A stretch of 64,000 nucleotides of DNA from the NCBI GenBank assembly GCA_028583415.1, contig CM053268.1:21065923-21129922 (forward strand), given 5' to 3'. The stretch is from Protea cynaroides. Taxonomy: Eukaryota; Streptophyta; Magnoliopsida; Proteales; Proteaceae. Made by a program: the position numbers and the translations under genes. Below, in pieces: positions 46,055-59,095 of the stretch. The notes beneath the pieces were generated by a model. It worked only from the letters and a program-made list of their open reading frames with translations, made no database searches and was not told the origin of the DNA. Numbering within the stretch: position 1 is the stretch's first letter; each line of letters starts with the position of its first letter.

Positions 46055-47959
46055 ATATCCACTTTTTTGGGGGCATTTTTGTCAAAATAAAAGGCCAAGA
46101 TTCAAGATCTGTGGTGAGATGATGAGCCATGCTCATCAGATCCAGATCTGACGGATTACAAAAAGGCGGGATCGTGTGTTTCTCAGTAGTCTCGTCAGGA
46201 TCCACCCGCACACACTCTGATTGGCTTGGCGCAAGATAAAAGAGTGTACCGCATTTCATGGTGATGGCACCTTGATCCAGCACGGTGTGCGTATGGTACA
46301 ACAGCACAACAGATCTCGATCGAATGGTTTCGATTAGTATCGATCTTCGATGATGCGATCAAGGCGATCGGAAGGCCCAGATACAATCCCACATTTTCGC
46401 AGAGATCCAACGGCCGATTATTGAAGATGCTTTGTCCGCCAATCACAAATCGACAGCGGTTATGTCTCTGTCAGAGGCGGCGCGGCTACGATGCTTCGTG
46501 GCTACATTATAAGGCATAAAGATGCCATTTGAAATGATCTCATTTGCCCACACTGTTTTGGCCATAACTCAACCATCCGATATCCGAATCGGATGGTTCA
46601 AATTGCTCCGAACTCAATTTTAAAAATCCTATTTATTGAGATTGGTTTTCCCTTCGGTGAACGAGCTGAAAATTAAAAAATCAAAGCAGAAGGGAAAAAA
46701 AGAAGAGAGGTTCTAGGGTTTTTGTGTGTTGGGTGATCATTTAATCACCAACCACCTCCTTCTTGCTCACTAATGGAGTGTTGAACACTTGTGAGAAGTT
46801 GGTGAAGCTTCATTTTCATCTATTAATGGTGGTTGGTTGTTTGTGAGATTATGAGTTGAGAAAAAACTCGAGAATAAGGGCTTTGAAGAGAAAACAGTGA
46901 GTGTGGGGTGTGAAATGGCTTCTTGAAAGGTTTTTCGTGAGTTTGTATTGATTCTCTCTTTCACCAACCTTCCAAGTATGTGTTATGGCTTTATTGAGGA
47001 GTATTGACGAGTTACATTGGTAGTGTGCCATTAATGGAGCAATGTTGAGCAAAGATAGAAGAAAAGGGGGAAGAAGAGCATAGAAGAAGGATTTGTATTT
47101 TCTTGCTTGAGTGTGTGCATTCAATCACTCAACAACCTCTTCTTTGACTGAAAATGATGCATTGAAGTGTTGTGAGAGATTGGTGGAGCCTCATTGACTA
47201 TTTTGGTGATTGTTGGCCTGTGAAAAAGAGACAGATGGTCTGTAAGCACTGAGTTGCCTATGGAGCTTAGTTTTCCCAATATTGGGAGTTATGGGAGATT
47301 CCACTGAGCCACTGGAAACATCAGAGTCATCACCAAATGTCTGAAAGCTATGGTTGTGAGATTCCCTAACTCTTTAATTATTCATTGGTTCCAGTATATG
47401 TATGCTAGCTGTAGGTGATTATGTTGAATGCCTCGCTAGTGGGGAAAAATTATAGAGCATCATTATAAGCCCAAAACTATTACTATTTGCTTCCCATGGG
47501 TGCGGGTTAAGCGTGGTATGTACAGCATGTGCTGAGCACTGGCAGTTATAGCTGAATTTTAGCATTGTTATACCCTCTCAGTTTTATGCTGGGAAAACAC
47601 AGAGTTCACTTCCTTGTCTTATAAAAGACTAAAAGTAGAGTATTGAGTATATACGGAGCCAATTGGGCATTACTCCGTGGACTAGTCATCACACACTATA
47701 GTGGTGAACCACGTAATATCCCTATGTTATTATCTATTTTACTTTCATGTCCATTGTGAAGTTAGTGGAATGAATTACAGGATGGGTGTGCAAATCTGGT
47801 AGACCTGGCCATTGAGGGGTAGCGAGGTAGATTTGCATACGCTTATGTGTGTGTGACAGTCTGGTTCATCATCAGCTCTGGGCAGCAAGAAAAGGTTAGG
47901 GAAAAAGTTTTCACACTGATTCACCCCCCCCCCCTCTCAGTGTCATCCAAGGTTCATCA
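46055..47959 (+). repeat. Element A 3' LTR, second part
   Basis: It resumes with ATATCCACTTTTTTGGGGG, which matches 20301 of the 5' LTR, and runs to GTTCATCA (1905 bp against 1901 bp in the 5' LTR). The target duplication CTTTC follows at 47960-47964. The break point equals the element B insertion site. Confidence 0.92.
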
Positions 47960-47964
47960 CTTTC

Positions 47965-49069
47965 TTTTATGAAAGAGGAGGCCATCCGATTACAGCCAAC
48001 TTCCTCTCATAAGCGGTCATGGCAGTCAGTCCCACAAACTCTTTAGAGGAGGATTTGGAAATGCAGAACTTTGCCGAAAAATAGAGAATTTTTATGGCGT
48101 TGTTGTGCTTCGGGAGTCAGGGGTCTATACTTCTTTGATCCATCGTAATATTCATGTCGATACTACTTGTCGTCGATGTGGTTTGATGGAGAAAACCTTG
48201 GAGCATGCTCTTTTACATTGTCTTTTTGCTAGAGCTGTTTGGTTTGACAATAGATTCTCTTTTGTTGTTCCTCCAATGGACAATGTCTTATTCTATCAAT
48301 GGCTGCAGTCTGTGGCTTCAATCAGCTCAGTTTCAAAGCACCATGAGCATCTGGTTTTCTCCTTTGTGGCTTTCACTTGTTGGTCCCTCTAATAAGCTAG
48401 AAACTCCCTTTATTATGAGCAATAACATTTCTCTCCTTCGGACGTTTTGCTACAAGCAAAGAAGGCATGTCTGGAATTTCATAATGCTCACTCCATTGAC
48501 ATTTCTCATGTGTTAGGTTCCCAGTCTTGCTCTACTGCTTCTAATTCTAGTTATTGGTCTACCCCTCATGTTGGTGTTTTGAAATTAAATGTAGATGCTT
48601 CGTTTTTTGCAATGGAGGATGTCCAAGGGATTGGTTTTATCATTTGGGACTGGCATGGACGATCTTTGATGGTTGTTTCCCAATGCTACCCTATCCTCTC
48701 ACTAGCTACTGGGGAAGCTGTTGTACTTTGCAGTGGTCTAATGGAGGCCCTTAAATTGGGTTGCAATCCTCTTTTGGTGAAATTGGATTGTTTCTAGGTG
48801 ATCAACTCTATTAATGGCTCTTCGACTGATGTGGATGTTTCTGTTTTCTCTATTGTCCAGGACATCAAGTAGTTAGCTACTTTGGAGGGTTCTGATTCTT
48901 TTAGCCATGTTTCTAGGGGGTGAATAGAGTAGCTCACCTTCTAACTCGGAAGGCTCTCACTATTTCTAGGTCAGTTAGTTGGCCGCACTCCACTCTGTGG
49001 CTGTTGGATATTTGTAATCTTGACACTACGGCTCTTCCCAGTGATTTTAATGAATAGATGATTTATTTA

Positions 49070-49071
<2 letters not shown>
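47965..49071 (+). pseudogene. LINE1 ORF2, zf-RVT remainder, RNase H and 3' end
   Basis: It resumes at the exact codon left at 19466. The zf-RVT domain (IWKCRTLPKNREFLWR, then CRRCGLMEKTLEHALLHC) spans 48030-48392. 48550-48900 is an RNase H-like domain (GVLKLNVDASFF, then GFIIWDWHGRSL and TGEAVVLCSGLMEALKLG). A TAG interrupts near 48050, and frameshifts occur near 48110 and 48400. The product ends near 49050. The downstream TA tract serves as the 3' tail of the element. Confidence 0.85.

Positions 49072-49118
<47 letters not shown>
49072..49118. repeat. (TA)n tract at LINE1 3' end
   Basis: About 23 TA units directly follow the LINE1 coding end and precede the duplicated PKS upstream region. 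It is probably the tail of the LINE, expanded by slippage. Confidence 0.85.
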
Positions 49119-49120
<2 letters not shown>

Positions 49121-49138
49121 TAACTAACCATTAATGCT

Positions 49139-49478
49139 TGTTTTAATTAAGTTAGAAAATCAACACACGGTTGCATCAGCAATGGATCCTTAACCTTTCC
49201 CCTACATTGCTATATATTCGATCATCCATTCCTATAGCTGTCTATTCCTTTTATTTTCTTTCTAACTTCATTTTTACTACTTAACTATCAAGACCAATGG
49301 ATGTTGTAGGAGAGGTCTACCGAGCACATGCAGCGTGCCCACAGTCCGGCGATCGTACTTTCCATTAGCACGGCAAATCCTTCCAACTATACTTACCAGT
49401 CTGACTTCCCATATTTCAACTTCAGATCCTCTTAGTGTGAGCACAAGACTAAGTTAAAGGAGGCATTTTAGTGAATTT
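49139..49478 (+). pseudogene. PKS relic: upstream region and exon 1
   Basis: 49297-49478 aligns with exon 1 of the intact gene at 63344-63521. Shared stretches include CACGGCAAATCC, CTTACCAGTCTGACTTCCCA and ACTTCAGATCC. Homology also covers about 150 bases upstream (GTTAGAAAATCAACAC) and the first 25 intron bases. Net insertion of four bases shifts the frame, and stops appear from codon 24. The donor GTAAGT reads GTAAAG. Exon 2 is missing: homology fades in the intron and LTR-like sequence follows. It is a truncated tandem duplicate of the type III PKS. Confidence 0.85.
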
Positions 49479-49559
49479 GTAAAGTATTACAAGTTCCAAC
49501 AGTTTCGATCATATCTTACTTCCAAAACATTGATGAATTGATCACGATATTTATTGCCT

Positions 49560-50505
49560 CCCAATTCGCACCTAGGATCTCGATGCAGTGGCCCCTTATA
49601 ACATTCATAATAATAAGAGAATATAGTAAATCAGTGGAAGACTAATCAAAGTTGTAACTTGGGCTGATGGAATCTATTTATGGTAGTTACATGCATAACC
49701 ATATCTTATTTGAACTAACAAATAATAAGAAATAGTATAAGAATATACACAATTTTAATATCAAAAGGTGTACAAAATCAATGGATACTCGTTGCAATAC
49801 AAAATATCCTAAAAATCACGTTTGGCCAACGTAGGCACAGTCATCACACAAGCAACTAGAGGTGTGTGCCTTAGAAGCTAGCTCCCCCACAAACATGTAT
49901 GAGGAGATCCAAGTAGTCAGCTACATAATCACCTGCATCAACATCTGAAAAGAGACACGAACGAGGGGGTGAGCTTTACTAAGCTCAGCAAAGGGGTTGG
50001 AACATGCAAATAAGTAGTATATGATAAATGAATAATTTAAGTAAGTCAGGTTAATGTTAGCTGCTTATAGCATCTTGGGTTTGCCCAGCCCATAGGAAAC
50101 CCTCACTGTAGGGATGGATCCGCTATTGTCTTGGTACATCGGGCGATACCTACCCTACCCAAATGTAGGTCCCTTCCTCGCATCCTCGTTATGGCTCTAT
50201 CTATAATCCAAGACCTTATCCCTTAGGCCAGAACATAGACCTTGGCCATGGAGGAGGCATCCCAATATCGAAAAGAGACTTGGCCATGAAGGGGGAGGGG
50301 TATCTCAGGACCATGTCCAATAAACTCCCGACGCTAAAACAGAGACCTTGGCTATGCTGGAGTAGTATAACACCCATGTCCTACCACAAATATTAGGCCC
50401 ATACTAACACATATCCCCCGTCGATGAGGGATTGATTAGCTAAACGGCTAGTCATGATGCAAGGTGTTAAAATTGTGGGGATCAATTAATCCCGATCGAG
50501 ACCGA
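49560..50505 (-). repeat. Possible degenerate Ty3/gypsy LTR fragment
   Basis: No coding is seen. The block GGGGGTGAGCTTTACTAAGC with TCAGCAAAGG (49966-49997) parallels the GGGTGAGCACACATCATGGC block of the element B and C LTRs. Local texture (ACCTTGGCCATG-like repeats at 50190-50360) is LTR-like. Ends and target duplications are not found, so this is tentative. Confidence 0.35.
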
Positions 50506-50509
50506 CTGA

Positions 50510-51200
50510 TTGACACCCCTACTTCAAGGAACAACAGAGGGTGGGGATGTACTTTGCTAGCTATTTCTTCTAAGCTTATCTAGGACCAACTGTCGAACTC
50601 TTTTAAGATCAACAGAGGGTGGGGATGTCCATCACGATACAAATTCTTCTAACCTTGTCTGGGATTAGTTGTCGAACTCTTCTAGGATCGACAGAGAATG
50701 GGAATATGCTCAGCTAGCAAGATACATGATCTTTGAAGCTTGTTTGGAACCAACTATCAAACTTTTCTATGATTGACAAAGGGTGTAGATGTGCTCAGCC
50801 GGCATGATACAAGCTTTTCTAGGCTACTGCCAAACTCTTTTAGAATCGACAGAGGGTGTAGATGTGTTGACCAGCACGATACAAGATCTTCTAGGCATGT
50901 TTGGGACCAACTGCCGAACTCTTCTAGGATGACATATGGTGTAGATTTTCTCAGCTGTTGCGATACAAGCTCTTTTAGAATTGTCTAGGACAAACTGCCA
51001 AACTCTTTTAGGATCAACAAAGAGTGGACATGTGTTAAGCCGGCATATTAGAAGCTCTTCTAGGTACAACAAAGAGTGGAGATGTGTTCAGCCGGAATGA
51101 TACAAGCTCTTCTAGTCTTGTCTGGGATCCACTATCGAACTCTTCGAGGATCGATAGAGTTTAGATTAATTGACATGAAACAAGCTCTTCTAAGCTTGTG
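50510..51200. repeat. Degenerate tandem array, period about 75-85 bp
   Basis: About eight diverged units, each with GATCGACAGAGGGTG, a GATACAAGCTCTTCTAG segment and CTGCCGAACTCTTCTAGG. Starts lie near 50609, 50686, 50772, 50846, 50928, 51011, 51064 and 51150. Small reading frames inside are by-products. Confidence 0.75.
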
Positions 51201-51279
51201 TTCAAACTCTTTAAGACTTGGAAAGGGGCAAAGTTTTTCAAGAATTAAAAAAGGAGAAACTTCAAATTCAATTCACCAA

Positions 51280-52191
51280 ATTTTTTATTTTTTATTTTTT
51301 GGTATAACATCACTTTATTGATTCAAAAGACTAGGATAAACCGTGACATCCAAATTACATGCTTAAATAAGCCACGGAGTGGACTACGGCCATTGAAACC
51401 TCCCTGGACTGTTCAATGCCTTCCTTTCAAGGGAATGGGCCACCTGGTTAGCCCCCCTTGAAACAAAACTAAATGAAACAGAGCCTCCTTTCTCAGCCAA
51501 AAGTTTAATGTCCTATGGACAATAGACATAACAGAGAGTTCCCCTTCCTGCACTTTACCTTTGATGAGGTTGATGACCTCTATACAATCCGACTCCAAGA
51601 AAAGCTAAGAAAAGCCCTAACTTATGAGCCTCAAGAATGCCAGCCCTTATGTGCCTCTCCAACCACTGTGGTAAAGGGATATGCATGTGACACTGCTGGA
51701 ATCAGTGTTCCAACTGAAGATCTTGTAGCAAAACCAAACCTAGTCCTTTGACCATTCTCAGACAAAGCAACGTCCGAGTTCAACTTTAAGCAGCCATCTG
51801 GAGGAAAAATTCAACATTGATTGCTGAGCATTAAACCTCGCTCTTCTTGGGTAGACAAAAGGCAGAACAATGAACCTGACAGAATTCCTTCCAAGCTCTT
51901 TCAACTCTGCATATGACATCAGTAGCAGTGCTCTCCTTATGCTTGAAATTTAACTCATTTCTTGCTTGCCATAAGGTCCAACACAAAAAAAGAAGCAAGA
52001 GACAAAACTTGGCAACCATGGTTTCTAGATGCATATTTGCCGGAAAGAAGAGCTAGAAGCCATTCATGTAGTGTGAACTCCTCAGTAAAAGGAACATGGA
52101 AGGCCATGTGAGATCCTAACCAGGCTGCTCGAGTAGAAGGACACGTAATTAAAAAGTGATCAATCGACTCTCCATGATATATGTTGGACTT
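51280..52191 (-). pseudogene. LINE2 3' half: zf-RVT and RNase H
   Basis: On the minus strand, 51955-52191 encodes a zf-RVT tail (YHGESIDHFLITCPSTRAAW). 51831-52034 continues with LCWTLWQARNELNFKHKE. 51413-51598 is the RNase H end (ESDCIEVINLI, then RRTLNFWLRKEA-like). An AT-rich tail on the minus strand (T-rich at 51281-51300) marks the 3' end. The 5' side is cut by element E and resumes at 59096. It is a separate LINE from LINE1. Confidence 0.8.
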
Positions 52192-54445
52192 TATGTTGTC
52201 ATTGTTGGCAACTTGACTGATGTGACAGTATTTTGTGAGCATACAATCAAGAAATGAGGAATGAGAGTGTCAGTTTGGAGAGAGAGTGTTAGTGTAGTGG
52301 CAAAGCTGGAGCAACCTCGAGCAACCTCGTAGTTGGATTTTACAGTGTTCTACATCTCTTAAAGTGTGTCTCAGATGACTTGCAGCAAGTTAAATGACAT
52401 TTTACATCAAGTTTGATGAGAGAGAGTATATGTGGATCCCACTGATGATGTGGCACAAATACTGATGGTGTGACAGAGTTTCTAGTAGTGTTGAAGTGTT
52501 TCTTGTGTTGAGGCATGAGAAATTGAAGAGAGAGATTGTAGAGAGAGAAATTAGAGAGAGAAAGAGGAGAGAGAAAAATGTGAATGGGACCCATAGGTGT
52601 GGTGGCAAGGTGACATGCCAAGACGGCAGCCTACGGTACTTGGCATGCATGCACACAAAGTTTCGGGTTCAAATTCTTAGGTTTAATAGACTTTTGGCTT
52701 TGGGCCTATTTTTGGTGGGTCTCGCAGTAGGTTCATGGAGATCCGACATTGGAAAGATGTAGACTGTCGTGTTAGCTTTCCAACGCAACTTGAATCGCTC
52801 AATTCTGACTTCGGATGAGGGAGATATCGCAATTCTTATCGAAACGATCGAAAAATGACAAAAATAGGAGCTCTCGGTGAGTATATATGATACAGGGAAA
52901 ACAGTAATATATTGAAGAAGTTCAGGGGTCTTTTTAAAATTATCAAGAGTTAAGGGAGAAGGCTGAAATTATCATAAAATATGTTTAAATTTTTTCAGAG
53001 GGCTCAGAATGAGCCACGTCGTCAACATCCAGATCGGAAGGATCTGAAAAATGCGGGCTCATGTGTATCTCATTGATTCCGCCTAGATTCCATCGCCAGT
53101 CTTGTGATTCGTCGGTTGCAACATAATATGTTGCATCGCACCGCATGTAGAAGGTCTAGTGATTCGATGTGGCGCACGCACATTACGACAGTGAGAAGAT
53201 GCATATCGAATGGCCGCGCGCTACTCCGATTTTTGTAGACGTGATCTGGCTAGATCCGACGGATGAGGATCGATCCCGCCTTTTTGAAGTCAATCCAACA
53301 GACTCTGCTATAGATTCCGTCTTTAGCCAATGGCGACTCGACAACGCATAGGCGGGTGGCCATTCAGTGCGGCCCGGGTGCACGGTATGACTTCAAAAGA
53401 TTCCCTTTCCTTATTTCTAACTAGTCGAACTTCAAACCAACATAACTTCTTCATCCGAACTCCAAATCTGTCCATTCAAGTTGCAGTTTTCATATTTTTG
53501 AATTATCTACCTATTGGGCACCATTGGGAGTCGTAAAAACATAGAAAAAAATTAAAAATAGCATTTTAAAGGTAGAAAGAAGGTTTTCTAGGGTTTCGTG
53601 CCCTGTGGGAGTGATCAATCACCAACTACCTCTTCTCTGTACATCAATGGAGTGCTAAATCGCTTTGAGAGGTCAGTAGAACTTTTATTTTTATATTCAT
53701 GGTGATTATGGATTATGTGGAAGAGATTGAAAGCATGTGAATGAGGTGTGCTATGTGAATTGATCTCTATTATCATTAAATATTGTTAGAGTTCTTGAGA
53801 GCATTATGAAGCTTCAAAGAGATTGTTGGTCATTCGAAAGCATTGTTTGTGAGATTTTTCAATTCCCTATCTATTTATACTTTCAATATATTGTATACTA
53901 GCATAGGTGAAAATTGTTGAATACCTAGCTAGTAGGGAAAAATTATAAGGCAATTCTATAAGCCTAAAAATTGTTATTTGCTTCTCGTGGGTGCGAGTTA
54001 AGCGTGGTGTGTTCAGTGGGTGCTGGACACTGGCTGTTAAGCCTGAATCTTGATGTTGGTGCGCCCTCTCAGTTTTATGCTGGGAAAACGTATGGTTAAT
54101 ATCCTTGTCTTATTAAAGACTAAAAGTTAAGTGTTGAGTAAATACGAAATCTGTTGGGCATTACTCCGTGGTAGCCATCACATACTGTGTTGGTGAACCA
54201 CGTAATATATCTATGTACATTGTTTTATCTTTCTAGTATATTTGAGAGTGCATGGAATGGTTTGTTGGGTGGGTATGTAAATCTAGTAGACCTGGTCACT
54301 GAGTGGTAGCGAGGTAGATTTGCATGCGCTTGTGTGTGTGTGAAAAGTTAGGTCTCCATCAGCTCTGGGCAGTAGTGAATAATTAGGGAAAATTTTCAGA
54401 CACGGATTCACCCCCCCCCCTCTCAGTGTCATATCAAGTTCATCA
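52192..54445 (+). repeat. Element E 5' LTR
   Basis: 2254 bp, TGTTGGACTT...GTTCATCA. It shares GAGAGA tracts and the terminal block GGGCATTACTCCGTGG with element A. It lacks A's GC-rich segment. Confidence 0.92.
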
Positions 54446-54447
54446 GT

Positions 54448-54459
54448 TGGTATCAGAGC
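54448..54459 (+). other. Element E primer binding site
   Basis: TGGTATCAGAGC is complementary to the initiator tRNA-Met 3' end, two bases after the LTR. Confidence 0.93.
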
Positions 54460-54508
54460 ATAAGGCTCAGTGACAACTTTCAGCAACTGAGAAGATCAGA
54501 ATAAATCT

Positions 54509-56509
54509 ATGGCACCAGGGGAAGGTTCTTGCAAGCCCCCATTATTTAATGAGACAGAATTTATTTTTTGGAAGAACAGAATGGAGATCTACATAGGGTC
54601 TCTTCGATATGATGTTTGGACTTCTGTTCCTCATGACAAGAATGCTCCCACTACAGTAGACAAGAAGAACTTTGAAAATAATATAAAGGCTTTAAATGTC
54701 ATTCAAGGGTGATTGAGTAACAGTGAGTTATCAAAAGTCATGGACTACAAGATAGCAAAGGAGGTCTGGGATAGATTGATCAACATAGATGAAGATGACA
54801 GCAAGGACAATTACAAGGCCAAAAGCTTCAAGAAGAATAAGCTTAAAAGAAAAGGCTTCATTTTCAAGAGGAACAGTGACACTTCAGATGATGATTCAGA
54901 TGATGTTTTAGAGGATGAGTCTAGTGAGGCTTTGTTCATGGTTTTCATTGAAAATCAGGAGGAGGACAAAAATAAAGAATTTATCTCAAACAATATTGAA
55001 GAGAAGGAGAATGAAAATTCAAGCTTTGATGATAATGAAGAAGGTGAGGTGAATTTTGAGAAAAAGTTTGCTGCAGCTATGAAAGAACTCAAGAAGGAAA
55101 GAAAATATAATAAGCTTGCCTCACAAGAAATTAAAAAGCAGAAAAAGCTAATTCAAGACTTGAGAATTCAAGATGTAGAGTCCAAGAAAATTATTGATAA
55201 TCTCAAGACTCAGCTTGGACAGGTATCTATAGACCACTCCAGAGTAATGACTGAAAATACAGGTTTGAGAGCTTAACTTGAAATACAAGCTCGTTGAGAA
55301 AGAATTTATTCTATTGAAAGCAAAAGTGACTGAGTATGAAAAAGAAGAGCTTGAGAGACGACAAAAATTAACTCAACCTGATGAGCCAAGCGACACTCCA
55401 GTGTACCTTAGTAGCAGCAAGCTAGATGGCATTATAAATTCTCAAAGACCTTTCAATGCTAAATTTGGTCTTGGTTTTGATAAGGGAGAAACTTCTAATA
55501 GTGCCAACTCAAAGAGGAAAGGTCCCATCTCTTTTGTGAAAGAGAGTGGAAAGGGCAAAGCTTTTATGATTTATATTCAAGAAGAAAACCAATTTCCTAT
55601 TCCACAGACTAACAATGCAAAGCAAGTCAGGCAAGTGGAGCAGAGTAACTTCTATGGAAAAAATTATCTTAGTGCACCACAGAGACAGATGAGGTACATG
55701 GCACCTTCTAGGTCAAAATCTTATTTTCAAGGATATTGTTATAAATGCAATGCTTATGGATACAAGATAGCTACATGCAAATTCAACATGCAAAAAGTCA
55801 GATTTGAAAGAAGAAATCAATTTGCTTCCCTTGAAGAAAATTTTATTGAGTGCTACAATTACCATAATTATGGGCATATTGCAAGTGAGTGCAGAACCAT
55901 TTTTTCCATTCACACCACCTCGACAAAGAGTTGTAGGAAGAAGACCTCAAAAAGTGTCACAGCAAAGGGAGAGTGGCCAAAGAAAGGTTAAGCAGAGAAT
56001 GAACAAAAAGACACCACCAGTTGTTAGAAAAGTATGGAAAAAAAATCATTGTAGATTTTGTAGAAGAAAAAAGTGATGGTGTTGCATGCTTCGAGACAAC
56101 GTTCAAGACACAAGACAAGACGTCTCCTTGGATACTTAATAGTGGATGTTCTAGTCACATGATTGGTGACAAGAAAATGTTTCAGGAGCTTCAGCAGTAT
56201 GAGGGAGGTACAGTGAGGTTTAGAAACAATGATGGGGCCAAGGTAATTGGAAAGGATTCTATCAGCATCAATAATGGAAAGGTAAAACTCCATTATGTGT
56301 TTTATGTGTCAGGACTCAAGCATAATGTTCTCAGCATCAGTTAAATTTGTCACAGAGGGCATGAAGTGATCTTCAATAATCAGGGATGTGAGATCAGAAA
56401 AGTTGGCAATGGCAAGACTGTGGCTTCAGGACAGAGAACCTCTAGAAACTTATACACTCTGACAGAGAGTGTTGAAGATTCCTGTATGACCATGCTCACC
56501 GAGCAGTGA
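54509..56509 (+). pseudogene. Element E gag-protease-gag-pre-integrase, no pol
   Basis: It starts MAPGEGSCKPPLFNE (54509) with the gag core FIFWKNRMEIYIGSL. An acidic coiled-coil region follows (54713-55276), then a CCHC pair in which one His is Tyr (CYKCNAYGYKIATC) and the other knuckle has lost a Cys (CYNYHNYGHIASEC). The protease box reads WILNSGCSS, with the catalytic Asp as Asn. The gag-pre-integrase domain ends NLYTLTESVEDSCMTML at a TGA at 56507-56509, the same point as in element A. Stops at about 54711, 55274 and 56342 and frameshifts near 55920 and 56040 inactivate it. Confidence 0.85.
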
Positions 56510-56825
56510 GGTGCTTGGAGTGAGGGGAGCGGTGTGTATTTGTTATATCCTTTTGCTCCCGATGATAGACTCAGGGGGAGTCCTATAGTATTTATATGTT
56601 GAATGGCTTATACTTGTTATCCTTCATCTCTTTATGTTGGACTCAGGGGGAGTCCTGTAATGTTTCTTTTTGTGTTGATATGATGGTCTGTTTATTTTTT
56701 GGGCCCATAGGATTGGAAAGATACGGTGGGCACTCCTATATGGCATGTCCCTTTGTATTTGTTGTCAAAGGGGGAAAAAGATCTAATGTGCAGAATGAGT
56801 TGCCAACAATTCCAAAGGGGGAGAT
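56510..56825 (+). other. Element E 3' noncoding tail with polypurine tracts
   Basis: Contains CAGGGGGAGTCC twice (56571, 56645), AAAGGGGGAAAAAG (56768) and AAAGGGGGAGA (56814-56824) just before the LTR. No coding is seen. Layout equals the element A tail, with one extra copy of the CAGGGGGAGTCC block. Confidence 0.75.
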
Positions 56826-59095
56826 TGTTGGACTTTATATTGTCATTGTTGGCAACTTGACTGATGTGACAGTGTTTGTGAGTATACAGTCAGAGAAATG
56901 AGGAGGGAGTGTGTCAGTGTAGGAGAGAAAGTGTCAGTGCAGTGGCAAAGCTGGAGCAACCTCGTAGTTGGGTTTTACAATGTTCTACATTTCTTATAGT
57001 GTGTCTCAGATGGATACAACGAGTTAAATGACATTCTACATCAAGTTTGATGAGAGAGAGTGACTGTGGATCCCACTGGTGATGTGGCACAAATACTGAT
57101 GGTGTGACAAAGTTTCTAGTAGTGTTGCAGTGTTTCTTGTGTTGAGGCATGAGAAATTGAAGAGGGATTATAGAGAGAGATTGTAGAGAGAGAAATTGGA
57201 GAGAGAAAGAGGAGAGAGAAAAAATGTGAGTGGGAACCACAGGTGTGGGGGCAAGGTGACATGCCAACACGGAAGCCTACAGTACTTGGCATGCATGCAC
57301 ACAAAGTTTCGGGTTCAAATTCCTAGGTTTAATAGACTTTTGGCTTTGGGCCTATTTTTGGTGAGACCCACAGCAGGTTCATGGAGATCCAGCATTGGAA
57401 AGATGTAGAATGTCGAGTTAGCTTTCCAACACAACTTGAATCGCTCAATTCCGACTTTGGATGAGGGAGATATCGCAATTCTTGTCGAAACGATCGAAAA
57501 ATGGCAAAAATAGGAGCTCTCGCTGAGTATATATGATACAGGGAAAACAGTAATATATTGAAGAAGTTCAAGGGTCTTTTTGCAATTATCAAGAGTTGAG
57601 GGAGAAGGCTGAAATTATCATAAAATATGTTTAAATTCTTTTCGGAGGGCTCAGAATGAGCCACGACGTCAAGATCCAGATCGGATGGATCTGAAAAATG
57701 CGGGCTCATGTGTATCTCATTGGTTCCGCCTAGATTCCATCACGAGTCTTGTGATTCGTCGGTTGCAACATAATATGTTGCGTCGCACCGCATGTAGAAG
57801 GTCTAGTGATTCGATGTGGCACACGCACATTACGACAGTAAGAAGATGCATATCGAATGGCCGTGCTACTCCGATTTTCGTAGACGTGATCTGGCTAGAT
57901 CCGACGGATGAGGATCCATCCCGCCTTTTTGAAGTCAATCCAATGGACTGTGCTATAGATTCCGTCTTTATCCAATGGCGACTCGAAAATGCATAGGTGG
58001 GCGGCCATTCCGTGCGGCGCGGGTGCACGGTATGACTTCAAAAGATTCCCTTTCCTTATTTCTGACTAGCCGAACTTCAAACTGACATAACTTCTTTATC
58101 CGAACTCCAAATCGATCCGTTCAAGTTGCAGTTTTCATATTTTTGAATTCTCTACCTATTGGGCACCATTGGGAGTCGTAAAAACGTAGAAAAAAATTAA
58201 AAAGAGCATTTTAAAGGTAGAAAGAAGGTTTTCTAGGGTTTCGTGCCCTGTTGGAGTGATCAATCACCAACTACTTCTTCTCTGTACATCAATGGAGTGT
58301 TAAATCCCTTTGAGAGGTCAGTAGAGTTTTAATTTTTATATTCATGGTGAATATGGATTGTGTGGAAGAGATTGGAAGCCTGTGAATGAGGTGTGCTCTG
58401 TGAATCGATCTCTATTATCATTGAATGTTGTTAGAGTTCCTAAGAGCAGTGTGAAGCTTCAGAGAGATTGTTGGCCATTCGAAAGCATTGTTTGTGAGAT
58501 TTTTCAATTCCTTATCTATTTATGCTTTCAATATATTGTATACTAGCGTAGGTGAAAATTGTTGAATACCTAGCTAGTGGGGGAAAAATTGTATGGCAAT
58601 TCTATAAGCCTAAAAATTGTTATTTGCTTCTCGTGGGTGCGAGTTAAGCGTGGTGTGTTCAGTGGGTGCTGGACACTGGCTGTTAAGCCTAAATCTTGGC
58701 GTTGGTGCGCCCTCTTAGTTTTATGCTGGGAAAACCTAGGGTTAATATCATTGTCTTGTTACAGACTAAAAGTTAAGTGTTGAGTAAATACGGAGCCCGT
58801 TTGGTATTACTCCGTGGACTAACCATCACACACTGTGTTGGTGAACCACGTAATAAATCTGTGTTTATTGTCTTATCTTTCTGGTATATTTGGGAGTACG
58901 TGGAATGGCTTGTAGGGTGGGTGTGCAAATTTGGTAGACCTGGCCACTGAGTGGTAGGGAGGTAGATTTGCATGCGCTTGTGTGTGTGTGAAAAGTTAGG
59001 TCTGTATCAGCTCCAGGCAGCAGTGAATAATTAGAAAAAAATTTCAGACACTAATTCATCCCCCCCCCCTTTTCAGTGTCATATCAAGTTCATCA
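56826..59095 (+). repeat. Element E 3' LTR
   Basis: 2270 bp, same ends as the 5' LTR. Differences from the 5' LTR are scattered substitutions and small indels. Confidence 0.92.

Larger units (their letters stand above)
52192..59095 (+). mobile_element. Element E: non-autonomous sirevirus-like retrotransposon in LINE2
   Basis: 5' LTR 52192-54445, primer site, gag-protease region, polypurine tract and 3' LTR 56826-59095, 6.9 kb in all. Target duplications are ATATA (52187-52191) and ATAAA (59096-59100), with one mismatch. The minus-strand LINE2 continues on both sides. It is closely related to element A and to the solo LTR at 15.4 kb, and like A has no integrase, RT or RNase H. Confidence 0.9.

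Noticed and set aside
50773..51321. Small frames of 70-82 aa near 51 kb
   Set aside because: They follow the repeat units of a degenerate tandem array and contain no recognisable domain.
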